In this document: positions 22,790 to 31,379 of the stretch, piece after piece
How the letters are laid out: every line of letters starts with the position of its first letter
How positions within the stretch are numbered: the first letter of the stretch is position 1
Origin: Chryseobacterium phosphatilyticum
Lineage (GTDB): Bacteria > Bacteroidota > Bacteroidia > Flavobacteriales > Weeksellaceae
NCBI RefSeq assembly: GCF_002899825.2
Contig: NZ_PPED02000005.1
Coordinates: 124,001 to 188,000 of the forward strand
DNA length: 64,000 bases
Direction: 5' to 3'
The notes under the pieces: model-generated
The model's database searches: none
What the model was told of the DNA's origin: nothing
The model's input: the letters and a program-made list of their open reading frames with translations, nothing else
Made by a program: the position numbers and the translations under genes

Positions 22790-23282
22790 AAATAAATACT
22801 ACTTTGAGGCCTTAGATTATTTTCCTCATAACCTTTCAGAATGTATGGATGCTTTAAACTATGCGTTATCCTATGAACCTGAGGATGCAGACAGTCTTTG
22901 TCTCATGGGCAGAGTCTACACAGAAATTGTCAGGGATTATGAGGCTGCAAAAAACTATTTTGAAGCGGCCATGCAGTCGAATATTGCCAATATAAATACT
23001 CCAAGATATTATATTGAATGCCTTATGAATAACGAAGATTACCATGAAGCAGAAAAACTAATTGCTTTCGCCTTGAAAATGAAAGGGATCGATAAAGCAG
23101 ATATTCTTTATTGTAATGCCCTTTTATATGAAAGAAAAGAAGAATACAATAAAGCGATCGAACACCTGAAAACAGCGAAAAGATTCAGTTATTGCAGAAG
23201 TATGACAGATACGCTCAATGATCGGGAAAAATTTATCAGAGAGAAAATGCCTGAAAGAAGAAAAAAAGTGGAGACTGTATAA
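22776..23282 (+). CDS. TPR-repeat protein coupled to prfH
   Basis: The 168-residue protein has no signal peptide and contains about three tetratricopeptide-like helical pairs: DALNYALSYEPEDADSLCLMGRVY, YEAAKNYFEAAMQ and YNKAIEHLKTAKR. These scaffolds usually mediate protein binding. Its start overlaps the end of prfH by 14 nt in another frame, so translation is probably coupled and the two products may act together. The basic tail (MPERRKKVETV) could contact RNA. A specific partner cannot be read from sequence. No clear terminator is visible before the next gene at 23364. Confidence 0.78.
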   Translation: MTLTKNKYYFEALDYFPHNLSECMDALNYALSYEPEDADSLCLMGRVYTEIVRDYEAAKNYFEAAMQSNIANINTPRYYIECLMNNEDYHEAEKLIAFALKMKGIDKADILYCNALLYERKEEYNKAIEHLKTAKRFSYCRSMTDTLNDREKFIREKMPERRKKVETV

Positions 23283-23363
23283 GTCTTCATTTTTTATAAA
23301 ATTCATTTAATTGTTTGTTTTATTGTAAATAATCCATAGATTTATCCAATAAAAAGCGATTAT

Positions 23364-25952
23364 ATGAATAAAAAATTATTTTTACTACCGGTTTCTGTTG
23401 CAGTGTTTTTTGCATTTGGCCGGTTGAATGCACAAAATTCTACGAAACTCATTCAGGATTATTATCAAAAAAGCGGAAAATTAACTCAAAAAAACGGTGC
23501 CAATGATAAAGTTGGAGTGATCATTTTGAATGAAGACCCTTCTAAAACACTTGGAGCTAATATTGTCAATGTGCAGCAAACCTACAATGGACTTAGATTG
23601 TACAATGCCTTGGGAAAAGTAATCATTAAAGGTGAACAGATTGTCTCCGAAAAAAATGATTTTAGCAGAAATGTGGTGGTGGCTACTCCTTCTAAAAAAG
23701 AACAGAAATTCTCAGACGACTTCCTTAAACAAAAACTTGGGTTGACGAAAATTACACATGCAGACTATTCGTCCGATGTCTATTTCGAAAAGAATGGAGT
23801 ATTTGTCCTTTCAAAGGAAATATTTGTTTCAGACGGTAATTCTTCCGATGTATGGCATATCATTGCAGATGCCGGTAGTGGAGAAATTCTTAGTAAAGAT
23901 AATATGACTCTTAGCTGCCAGTTTGATCACAACTTAGATTCAGATGAAAAATCTGAAGAGATTCAGGAATCTCAAAATAGGGTAGATCAACCTATTTATT
24001 TTAAAGAAACGATTCAGAATACAACAAATAATCTGCTTGTACCTTCTAATGCTTCCTATAATATTTTTCCACTGCCGGTAGAAGCTCCTACCTTTGGAAG
24101 TCGTACGGTTATTAATAATCCCTGGGACTTGGCGGCCTCTCCGGAAGGATGGCATTCTGATGGAACCAATAGCTACACCATTACAAGAGGAAACAATGTA
24201 TATGCCTATTCGGATCAGGATAACACCAATTTACCAGGATACTCACCCGATGGAGGCATTACCAGAAACTTTAATTTCCCATTTGCCGACGACAGATATG
24301 CTGATCCGTTCACATACAGAGATGCGGCGGTTACCAACCTGTTTTATATGAACAACAAAATGCATGATGTGTTTTATAAGTTTGGGTTTACGGAAAGTTC
24401 ACGAAATTTTCAAACTAATAATTTTGCTAACGGAGGATTGGGAGGTGATGCAGTACGGGCGGAAGCTTTTGACGGAAGTGGACTTAATAATGCCAATTTC
24501 AGCTCAGGCTATGAAAGAATTGTTTCAGGACAACCTCAGGTTTTAGCGCCAAGAATGCAAATGTATCTGTATGACAGAACACAAACCGCAGACGACCCTA
24601 TTGTAAGGTACCAGTATAATTCTCCGGCAACGATTGTTAACAGACCCAAAGCATCGACAGGAGGAGCTTCATTCGGGCCCATCTTCGGTCCGGCAGTTAC
24701 AGGAGATCTTGCCGTTTCGGTTCCTGCGGACGCTTGTACAGCACCTGCTGCGGGAAGCCTTACCAATAAAATCGCTATTGTGACCAGTACGAGTTGTGAA
24801 TATGGTCTTAAAGTTTTGAACGCGCAAAATGCCGGTGCTGTCGGAGTAATCGTATACAGACCATCAAGTGATACCCCTGTAAGTATGGGGGCCGGAAACT
24901 CAGGAGCGCAGGTAACCATTCCATCCATTAATATTGGAAAAACGGAAGGTGAATTTATGGTCGCTCAACTGAATGGGGGAACAACAGTCAATGCCACTTT
25001 AAACTTTGATTACAGTGGATTTAAACATTCAAGTTTCGATAATGGGATTATCGCTCATGAATACGGACACGGAATTTCAAATCGATTGACAGGTCAGGGA
25101 TATAGCTGTCTTTCTGCTACCAATACCACAGAACAGATGGGAGAAGGATGGTCAGACTATTTTGCCCTGATGCTCACCACAAGACCGGGAGATACTTCAG
25201 CTCTTGCAAGAGGTGTAGGAACATATCCGAAAGGACAACCTGTCACAGGAGTAGGAATAAGACCAGCTAAATATTCTCCGGATTTTAATGAAAATAATTA
25301 CACGTACGTAAACACAAATACTGCAGTGATCCCACATGGGGTAGGATTTATCTGGGCAACCATGTTGTGGGACCTTACCTGGAAATATATTGAAAAGTAT
25401 GGATATAACAGTGATGTTTTAGCGAGCCCTACGTCAGGAAATGCCAAAGCGCTTCAGATTGTGATGAATGGACTTAAATTACAAGCATGTAGCCCCACAT
25501 TTATTGATGGAAGAGATGCCATTCTTCAGGCAGATGCAGTGGGGAATGCAGGCGCTGATAAGTGTATGATCTGGGCGGCTTTTGCAAAAAGAGGCTTAGG
25601 AGTAAATGCTTCAGCCGGAGTTAAAACAGTGGCCAATGACCAGGTGGAGGATTTTACTGTTCCGCAAGAATGTAACACGACACTGGCCACCCAGGATATA
25701 AAAAATGCAGATACTAAATTCATCGTATTCCCTAATCCTACTTATGATGAGTTCTTTGTTGGAAATATTGATAAATCTTCCAGAGAAGTTAAAATCAGAA
25801 TGTTTGATATGTCCGGAAAACTGGTATTCACAGATTCCAGAGAATCTGCGTCCAAGAAAGCTATTTCAACACGAGGATTCCAGAAAGGAGTGTATATGGT
25901 ACACATTCAGCAGGGAGATAAAACCCAAGTGGAAAAACTGATTGTAAGATAA
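23364..25952 (+). CDS. M36 (fungalysin-type) metalloprotease with T9SS sorting domain, copy 1
   Basis: The 862-residue secreted peptidase has a signal peptide (ending FGRLNAQ) and an FTP/propeptide region (to about 230) with NVQQTYNGLRLYNALGKV. The catalytic domain carries the zinc motif HEYGH at 565-569 and the third ligand in EQMGEGWSDYF. A protease-associated (PA) domain is inserted before the catalytic motif (about 445-545). The last 75 residues form a T9SS type A sorting domain (FPNPTYDEFFVGN, MFDMSGKLVF, GVYMVHIQQGD). The PA domain deviates from the usual QRG-C pattern (TSTSCEYGLKV). A close paralogue follows at 26199, so this is a tandem duplication. Its role is extracellular protein digestion. 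Confidence 0.94.
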   Translation: MNKKLFLLPVSVAVFFAFGRLNAQNSTKLIQDYYQKSGKLTQKNGANDKVGVIILNEDPSKTLGANIVNVQQTYNGLRLYNALGKVIIKGEQIVSEKNDFSRNVVVATPSKKEQKFSDDFLKQKLGLTKITHADYSSDVYFEKNGVFVLSKEIFVSDGNSSDVWHIIADAGSGEILSKDNMTLSCQFDHNLDSDEKSEEIQESQNRVDQPIYFKETIQNTTNNLLVPSNASYNIFPLPVEAPTFGSRTVINNPWDLAASPEGWHSDGTNSYTITRGNNVYAYSDQDNTNLPGYSPDGGITRNFNFPFADDRYADPFTYRDAAVTNLFYMNNKMHDVFYKFGFTESSRNFQTNNFANGGLGGDAVRAEAFDGSGLNNANFSSGYERIVSGQPQVLAPRMQMYLYDRTQTADDPIVRYQYNSPATIVNRPKASTGGASFGPIFGPAVTGDLAVSVPADACTAPAAGSLTNKIAIVTSTSCEYGLKVLNAQNAGAVGVIVYRPSSDTPVSMGAGNSGAQVTIPSINIGKTEGEFMVAQLNGGTTVNATLNFDYSGFKHSSFDNGIIAHEYGHGISNRLTGQGYSCLSATNTTEQMGEGWSDYFALMLTTRPGDTSALARGVGTYPKGQPVTGVGIRPAKYSPDFNENNYTYVNTNTAVIPHGVGFIWATMLWDLTWKYIEKYGYNSDVLASPTSGNAKALQIVMNGLKLQACSPTFIDGRDAILQADAVGNAGADKCMIWAAFAKRGLGVNASAGVKTVANDQVEDFTVPQECNTTLATQDIKNADTKFIVFPNPTYDEFFVGNIDKSSREVKIRMFDMSGKLVFTDSRESASKKAISTRGFQKGVYMVHIQQGDKTQVEKLIVR

Positions 25953-25976
25953 ACTATAGCTTAATATAAAGAGCCC

Positions 25977-26012
25977 AAAAGTAAGTTTTCTACTAGAAAG
26001 CTTACTTTTTAT
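25977..26012 (+). terminator. Intrinsic terminator between M36 copies
   Basis: AAAAGTAAGTTTTCT (25977-25991) pairs with AGAAAGCTTACTTTT (25995-26009) through 15 bp with one G-T wobble, then T-rich sequence. The two protease genes are thus probably separate transcripts. Confidence 0.8.
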
Positions 26013-26198
26013 TTATAGAAATCAACCCCATACAATTGAGTGAAAAGAAATTAATACAATGAAAGTTTTGAAAAACTGAATAAAAATAATTAAAAAACAA
26101 TAATTTTAATAAAATGCGTGTTTTTCTATTTTTTTAACATTTTTACATGTGTTTTCTTATGAATAATATGTAAGTTCGATTGTTTAAAAACATATTTT

Positions 26199-28757
26199 AT
26201 GGATAGAAAACTATTTTTAATGCCAATTTCTATGGCTGTTTTTTTTGCATTTGGCAAAATAAATGCACAAAACACTTCAAAATTTATTCAGGATTATTAT
26301 CAAAATAGCGACTATTTAGCTCAAAAAAATAATGGAGGGAATAAAGTTGGAGTTACTATTCTTAATGAAGATCTTTCAAAAAGTTTGGGGCTAACGATTG
26401 TAAATGTACAACAAACTTATGATGGGCTTAGGATTTTTAATGCCTTGGGGAAAGTACTTGTGAAAGATGATCGTATCATCTCTGAAAAAAATGATTTCAG
26501 GAGAAATATTGTAGTTGCCACTCAGAAGAAAGCTCAGGAAAAGTTTCCAGAGGATCTTCTTAAGCAAAAACTTGCATTAAACGAAATTGCAAAGGTTGAT
26601 TATTTTCCGAATGTATACTTTGAGAAAAATGGAGTGTATATTCTGGCGAAAGAACTCTTTGTATCAGACAAAAACTCCTCGGATATCTGGCATGTGATTG
26701 CGGACGCAGACAGTGGGGAAATATTGACTAAAGATAATATGACCCTCAGTTGTAATTTTGGGAATAATTCAGATGTACATGAAGAAATTAAAGAAATACA
26801 ATCAATGGGTAAGGAAGAAATTTCTCGGGATAATCTGGCAAATGTACTCGTACCCACTAATGCTTCATATAATGTTTTTGCCCTGCCGGTAGAAGCTCCC
26901 ACATTTGGATCCAGATCACTTGTCAATAATCCATGGAATTTGACATTGTCTCCAGAAGGGTGGCACTCAGATGGAACAAATAACTATACCAATACCAGAG
27001 GAAATAATGTGTATGCATATTCAGATCAGAACAATACTGATACAGCCGGATATTCTCCGGATGGAGGAAGTACTCTCAATTTTGACTTTCCTTTTGCCGA
27101 TGGTAGATATGAAAATCCTTTTACATACAGAGATGCAGCTATTACCAATCTGTTTTATATGAATAATAAGATGCATGATATATTCTATAAATTTGGATTT
27201 ACAGAGACCGCTAGAAATTATCAAACCAACAATTTTGGTAAAGGAGGATTGCAGGGAGACGCTGTAAATGCCGAAGCCTTTGATGGAAGCGGGCTTAATA
27301 ATGCCAATTTTTATCCTGGGCTGGAAGCTGTAGTTGGAGGGCAGACTTATATTTATGTTCCAAGAATGCAAATGTATCTTTGGACTAGAAATGAAACCGC
27401 AAATGATCTCATTACTCGATATCAATATAATGCTCCGGATTTAATTGTAAACCGCCCTAAAGTGGCAACAGGAGGAGCTGGATTTGGGTCACTTTTATTT
27501 GGTGGACAGACAGTAACGGGGGACCTCGGTATTTCTACACCTACTAATGCCTGTTCTGCATTAACTGCAGGAAGCCTGACAGGAAAAATAGGCGTTGCAC
27601 AAAGAGGAGTCTGCAGCTTTAAAACTAAAGTGAAAAATATGCAGACAGCAGGAGCTATAGGAGCTATTATTTATGATCCGGTTAACGCTGATCCATTTAC
27701 AATGGGCGATGATGGTAACGTTTCTGGAGTTACCATCCCTTCTATTATGATGGGTAAGTCAGAAGGGGAATATCTTGTTGATCAGGTTAACGGGGGAACG
27801 ACAGTGAATCTTACCTTAAATTTTAATTATGATGGCTTTAAGCATTCAAGTTTTGATAATGGAATTATCGCTCATGAATACGGACATGGTATTTCAAATA
27901 GGTTAACGGGGCAAGGGTATAGTTGCCTTAATTCTGTCGAACAGATGGGAGAAGGATGGTCAGATTATTTTGCATTAATGTTAACTACTAAACCTGGAGA
28001 TACATCTTCTTTAGCGAAAGGAATGGGAACATATGTTAAGAATCAATCAACAAATGGAGGAGGAATCAGGCTTGCTAAATATTCGCCGGACTTTAGTGTA
28101 AACGATTATACGTATGCCAGAACGAATACGGTTTCAGGATCCCACGCCATAGGGTTTATCTGGGCAACCATGTTGTGGGATCTTACCTGGAAATACATTG
28201 AAAAATATGGGTACAACAGTGATGTGATGGCCAGTACAACCTCCGGGAATGCAAGGGTGTTGCAGTTGGTTATGGATGGACTTAAACTTCAGGCTTGTAA
28301 CCCTTCATTTATTGATGGGAGAAACGCAATTCTCCAGGCTGATGCAGTTGGTAATGCAGGAGCAGACAAATGTATGATCTGGAATGCATTTGCAAAAAGA
28401 GGATTGGGAACGAATGCTTCTGCAGGAAGTAGCACTGTTGCTAACGATCAGGTAGAAGATTTTACGGTTCCGTCAGAATGTAACACACTGTCAACTCAGG
28501 ATATTAAGACAGCTGATAATAAGTTTGTTATTTTCCCTAACCCTACTTATGATGAATTCTTTGTTGGAAATATTGATAAATCTTCCAAAGAAGTCAAGAT
28601 CAAAATGTTTGATATGTCAGGAAAACTGGTATTTACAGATTCCAGGGAATCTGTATCAAAGAAAGCTATTTCAACACGTGGATTTCAGAAAGGAGTATAT
28701 ATGGTACATATTCAGCAGGGAGATAAAATGCAGGTGGAGAAGTTGATTGTAAGGTAA
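26199..28757 (+). CDS. M36 (fungalysin-type) metalloprotease with T9SS sorting domain, copy 2
   Basis: This 852-residue paralogue of the preceding gene has the same order: signal peptide (ending FGKINAQ), propeptide, catalytic domain with HEYGH at about 559-563, EQMGEGWSDYF, and a near-identical T9SS tail (FPNPTYDEFFVGN, GVYMVHIQQGDK). Its PA domain keeps the canonical AQRGVCSFKTKV pattern that copy 1 has lost. The propeptide and PA insert differ most, while the region around the zinc site and the tail are nearly the same, as expected for a duplicated pair diverging in specificity. The 245-bp upstream gap is very AT-rich and I found no exact TANNTTTG in it, so its promoter is undefined. Confidence 0.94.
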   Translation: MDRKLFLMPISMAVFFAFGKINAQNTSKFIQDYYQNSDYLAQKNNGGNKVGVTILNEDLSKSLGLTIVNVQQTYDGLRIFNALGKVLVKDDRIISEKNDFRRNIVVATQKKAQEKFPEDLLKQKLALNEIAKVDYFPNVYFEKNGVYILAKELFVSDKNSSDIWHVIADADSGEILTKDNMTLSCNFGNNSDVHEEIKEIQSMGKEEISRDNLANVLVPTNASYNVFALPVEAPTFGSRSLVNNPWNLTLSPEGWHSDGTNNYTNTRGNNVYAYSDQNNTDTAGYSPDGGSTLNFDFPFADGRYENPFTYRDAAITNLFYMNNKMHDIFYKFGFTETARNYQTNNFGKGGLQGDAVNAEAFDGSGLNNANFYPGLEAVVGGQTYIYVPRMQMYLWTRNETANDLITRYQYNAPDLIVNRPKVATGGAGFGSLLFGGQTVTGDLGISTPTNACSALTAGSLTGKIGVAQRGVCSFKTKVKNMQTAGAIGAIIYDPVNADPFTMGDDGNVSGVTIPSIMMGKSEGEYLVDQVNGGTTVNLTLNFNYDGFKHSSFDNGIIAHEYGHGISNRLTGQGYSCLNSVEQMGEGWSDYFALMLTTKPGDTSSLAKGMGTYVKNQSTNGGGIRLAKYSPDFSVNDYTYARTNTVSGSHAIGFIWATMLWDLTWKYIEKYGYNSDVMASTTSGNARVLQLVMDGLKLQACNPSFIDGRNAILQADAVGNAGADKCMIWNAFAKRGLGTNASAGSSTVANDQVEDFTVPSECNTLSTQDIKTADNKFVIFPNPTYDEFFVGNIDKSSKEVKIKMFDMSGKLVFTDSRESVSKKAISTRGFQKGVYMVHIQQGDKMQVEKLIVR

Positions 28758-28774
28758 ATACAATCATGAATACA

Positions 28775-28808
28775 AAAAAATAAGCTTTCTAATGAAAGCT
28801 TATTTTTT
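28775..28808. terminator. Bidirectional intrinsic terminator
   Basis: AAAAAATAAGCTTTC (28775-28789) pairs with GAAAGCTTATTTTTT (28794-28808). It overlaps the stop end of the convergent cytochrome gene. Confidence 0.88.
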
Positions 28809-29087
28809 ATTTACAGAAATCAGATAATCATAAACCATTTGATGTTGATCATCATTAAGTTTAGCTTTTGGAGCCATTCTGCTTAAAGTTTTTATCCAGC
28901 CTTGGTTGTCGTGCTTTGTAGGCTCCGGAAGTTGGTGGCATTTTGCACACGAATTTTCAAAAATAGTTTTTCCCTGGGCCAATTTTTCAGATGAGGAATA
29001 CTTGGGGCCGGTTACGGCTGTACTTTTGGGTCCGCAGGATAACAAAAATGCTGAAGCTGCAATACCACTTAAAATTAACTTTTTCAT
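28800..29087 (-). CDS. Monoheme c-type cytochrome lipoprotein, copy 1
   Basis: The 95-residue product has a lipobox (FLLSCG, Cys18), a short linker and a small cytochrome c domain with heme-attachment motif CAKCH at about residues 47-51. The methionine in SRMAPKAKL is the probable sixth heme ligand. It should be a membrane-anchored electron carrier in the periplasm. It lies 24 nt downstream of a paralogue (29112-29405) on the same strand, so the two form a duplicated pair and probably one transcript. The redox partner is unknown. The cbb3 assembly genes at the right end of the window show that cytochrome-based respiration is present. Confidence 0.88.
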   Translation of the reverse strand: MKKLILSGIAASAFLLSCGPKSTAVTGPKYSSSEKLAQGKTIFENSCAKCHQLPEPTKHDNQGWIKTLSRMAPKAKLNDDQHQMVYDYLISVNKK

Positions 29088-29111
29088 ACCTCTATTTTGT
29101 TTTGTTGTTGG

Positions 29112-29405
29112 TTATTTTTTTACAGAAACGATATAATCGTAAACCCACTGATGTTGTTCGTCCGTAAGCTTTGCCTTCGGAGCCATAGAATTCATAATTC
29201 CTACCCATTGTACAGGATTATGTGAAGCCGGATCCGGAAGTTTATGACATTTTCCGCAAGAGTTTTCAAAAATAGTTTTTCCCTGAGCAATCTGCTCTGC
29301 TGTTGATGTTGAAGATCCGGATGCGACAACAGATGTTGAAGCTTTAGGCGTACAAGAAACAAGTAGAACGGCAGTAACTGATGCGACAGCGATAAGTTTT
29401 TTCAT
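29112..29405 (-). CDS. Monoheme c-type cytochrome lipoprotein, copy 2
   Basis: The 97-residue product begins MKKLIAVASVTAVLLVSC, with lipobox Cys18, then a Ser/Thr/Ala-rich linker, CGKCH heme motif and SMAPKAKL as probable Met ligand. Its core (EQIAQGKTIFENSC) is nearly the same as in copy 1, showing recent duplication. The ATG at 29405 is preferred over one 24 nt upstream, because the latter would put charged residues before the signal. A TACATTTG element (29427-29434) supplies a promoter for both genes. Confidence 0.88.
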   Translation of the reverse strand: MKKLIAVASVTAVLLVSCTPKASTSVVASGSSTSTAEQIAQGKTIFENSCGKCHKLPDPASHNPVQWVGIMNSMAPKAKLTDEQHQWVYDYIVSVKK

Positions 29406-29426
29406 GTTTATTTTTTTGATAGATAA

Positions 29427-29434
29427 CAAATGTA
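29427..29434 (-). promoter_or_regulatory. -7 element for cytochrome pair
   Basis: On the minus strand this reads TACATTTG, matching TANNTTTG, 21 nt before the ATG at 29405. Confidence 0.5.
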
Positions 29435-29700
29435 ATAAATTCCTCAGGCCGTTGACACAGAGGCTTGTAGTTTTAATTTAGAAGAAATAAAAATTAAAAT
29501 GGAACTGAACTATTATCAGTTGGGATCAGGATTTCTGGTGTAAGCAGATTTAAAGCTGGGAAATGGACGATCTGCCTGTTTCTTCCGGTTTCTCCTCTTT
29601 TATACTTACTTTTCTCATTCCTGACCCGAACTCAGCTTACATTAATAATGCAGAAAAGCAGTTGAGAAATTTTCTTTTTATATATCATTAAACACGGGTA
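29435..29700. other. Gene-free stretch, no clear feature
   Basis: No ORF with coding character is present. The part around 29550-29660 (AGCTGGGAAATGG, then CTTCCGGTTTCTCC, CCTGACCCGAACTCAGC) looks like spacer-type repeat debris rather than coding sequence, but no clear inverted repeat was found. Its right end carries the meaB promoter. Confidence 0.4.
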
Positions 29701-29731
29701 TTGACCATTCCCTTTTTAATTGTTATTTTTG
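29701..29731 (+). promoter_or_regulatory. Full promoter of meaB, very close to start codon
   Basis: TTG at 29701-29703, a 20-nt spacer and TATTTTTG at 29724-29731. The ATG at 29737 is only 5 nt downstream, so transcription would start at or next to it. Confidence 0.6.
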
Positions 29732-29736
29732 AATCA

Positions 29737-30723
29737 ATGAAATTTTCTACAGAAGAATTAATGGAAGGAATACAATCAGGAAATAAACGTCTGATTGCAA
29801 AAGCTATTACATTAGTTGAAAGTAAAAAAGCAGACCATAGGGTGCAGGCAGAAGATCTTTTAAAAAGAATAATGCCACTTACAGGAAACTCCATCAGAGT
29901 TGGGGTGACAGGGGTGCCAGGTGCAGGAAAATCTACTTTCATTGAAAGTTTCGGGAGATTGGCTATCGCAGAAGGGAAAAAAGTAGCTGTTCTGGCTATT
30001 GATCCGAGCTCTTCGATCAATAAAGGGAGTATTTTAGGAGATAAAACCAGAATGGAAGAGCTTGCCAAAGAAGAGAATGCTTTTATACGTCCTTCCCCAA
30101 GCTCAGGTTTTTTAGGAGGAGTTGCCAATACAACCTTTGAAACCATGATGATCTGTGAAGCTGCAGGCTACGACTACATTTTGATTGAAACCGTTGGAGT
30201 GGGACAGTCTGAAGTTCTTGTAGCAGATATTACCGATGTTTTTTTATTTCTTAAAATAATCGGAGGTGGAGATGAGCTTCAGGGAATAAAACGGGGTATC
30301 ATGGAAATGGTTGACCTTATTTTTATCAATAAAGTAGATCAGGATAATCTTCAGAAAGCAAAGAATACAAGGCTTGAGCTGAAAAGGGCTCTTGATTTTA
30401 TTCCACCAAAAGAAAAAGGATGGAAAATCCCGGTATTATTAGGATCTGCTCTACATCATGAAGGGTTGAACGAGATCTATGATAAGATTGCCGAATTTAT
30501 TGATATCAAAAAGAAGGCAGGACGTTTTGAAGAGGTTCGTACTCAGCAAGCAGAAAAACGTTTCGAATACTGGGTTCAGGAATATATTTTATCACTTATG
30601 AAAAAAAGTAATACGGTAGAAGAAGCTTATCTTATGCATAAGAAAAATGCTTCAGAAATGGTTTCTAATCCAAGTACTGAAGCAAAATTATTTGTAGAAA
30701 AATTTTTATCCGACAAAAACTAG
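29737..30723 (+). CDS. meaB: Methylmalonyl-CoA mutase-associated GTPase MeaB
   Basis: MeaB is a G3E-family GTPase that protects methylmalonyl-CoA mutase and helps load or exchange its cobalamin cofactor. The 328-residue chain shows the P-loop GVPGAGKST, the LAIDPSSSINKGSILGDKTRM switch segment, the ETVGVGQSE G3 region and the INKVDQ base-recognition motif. The helical C-terminus ending in YILSLMKK and EKFLSD mediates dimerisation in relatives. Its partner mutase is encoded at 15726. The ATG at 29737 sits almost at the predicted transcription start, so the mRNA is leaderless or translation starts at the next ATG at 29761. Its stop is only 2 nt from the convergent gene's stop. Confidence 0.93.
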   Translation: MKFSTEELMEGIQSGNKRLIAKAITLVESKKADHRVQAEDLLKRIMPLTGNSIRVGVTGVPGAGKSTFIESFGRLAIAEGKKVAVLAIDPSSSINKGSILGDKTRMEELAKEENAFIRPSPSSGFLGGVANTTFETMMICEAAGYDYILIETVGVGQSEVLVADITDVFLFLKIIGGGDELQGIKRGIMEMVDLIFINKVDQDNLQKAKNTRLELKRALDFIPPKEKGWKIPVLLGSALHHEGLNEIYDKIAEFIDIKKKAGRFEEVRTQQAEKRFEYWVQEYILSLMKKSNTVEEAYLMHKKNASEMVSNPSTEAKLFVEKFLSDKN

Positions 30724-30725
30724 GA

Positions 30726-31274
30726 TTAAGGTGTTGGTTTTTCCTGTTTTATTACATTTTTAGAAACGTAGCCACTATAAGTAATAGGTTGTCTGTCATT
30801 ACTTCTCATTGAAACTGATGCCCTTCCGTTCGCATAAATTTCCATATTAATCTCGTCAACATTTCTCACATCATTAGGCTTAATTTTTAAAACCCATGTT
30901 CCCTTTTTATTTTGAGACTTGTTGATTGTGTAGTCCTTTGATGTAAATCTGTAACTATTACTGCTGGTATCTCCATAAGTAGGGTTGAATACCCTTCCAA
31001 AATAAGGAAGCACCACATCCAGATTATTTTTACTTATTAGAATCGTATACTCTCCATTTAAATCCAGCATTCTGGATGCTGTAGAATTTGGGAGAGAATT
31101 CATCACGTTGATGACATCATAATTCATGGGGTTAGCTCTCTGTGCATTGAATGTAAATTCCTGAGAATTTACTAAAGCATCTACGGTTTTCGAATCTAAT
31201 GAACCTTGAGAGGCACAACTCTGAAAAAAGAACAGAGCCCCAAAGATCATCAGAAGAGAAATATATTTTTTCAT
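30726..31274 (-). CDS. DUF4251 lipoprotein
   Basis: The 182-residue product starts at the ATG at 31274 (MKKYISLLMIFG), giving a signal peptide with lipobox FFQSCA. An ATG at 31394 would add 40 residues unlike a signal sequence. The domain shows FTFNAQRANPM, the VLPYFGRVFNPTYGD motif, and YRFTSKDYTI, which match DUF4251, a Bacteroidota-specific periplasmic family of unknown function. It is divergent from the M48 lipoprotein gene at 31380. Its 3' end faces that of meaB with 2 nt between the stops and no terminator in the gap. Confidence 0.82.
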   Translation of the reverse strand: MKKYISLLMIFGALFFFQSCASQGSLDSKTVDALVNSQEFTFNAQRANPMNYDVINVMNSLPNSTASRMLDLNGEYTILISKNNLDVVLPYFGRVFNPTYGDTSSNSYRFTSKDYTINKSQNKKGTWVLKIKPNDVRNVDEINMEIYANGRASVSMRSNDRQPITYSGYVSKNVIKQEKPTP

Positions 31275-31312
31275 AATTGAATAATTATTACATTTAAATA
31301 GCAAAATGTATG

Positions 31313-31320
31313 CAAATTTA
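31313..31320 (-). promoter_or_regulatory. -7 element of DUF4251 gene
   Basis: The minus strand reads TAAATTTG followed by GC, 39 nt before the ATG at 31274. Confidence 0.5.
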
Positions 31321-31379
31321 TGCTTTCCAAAATATTTTGGAATAAAAATTGTTAAGGTTGAATTATTAACACTCAAAAT

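Noticed and set aside
29500..29544. 14-codon ORF between the cytochrome and meaB genes
   Set aside because: It has no promoter, no conserved features and is too short to distinguish from chance.
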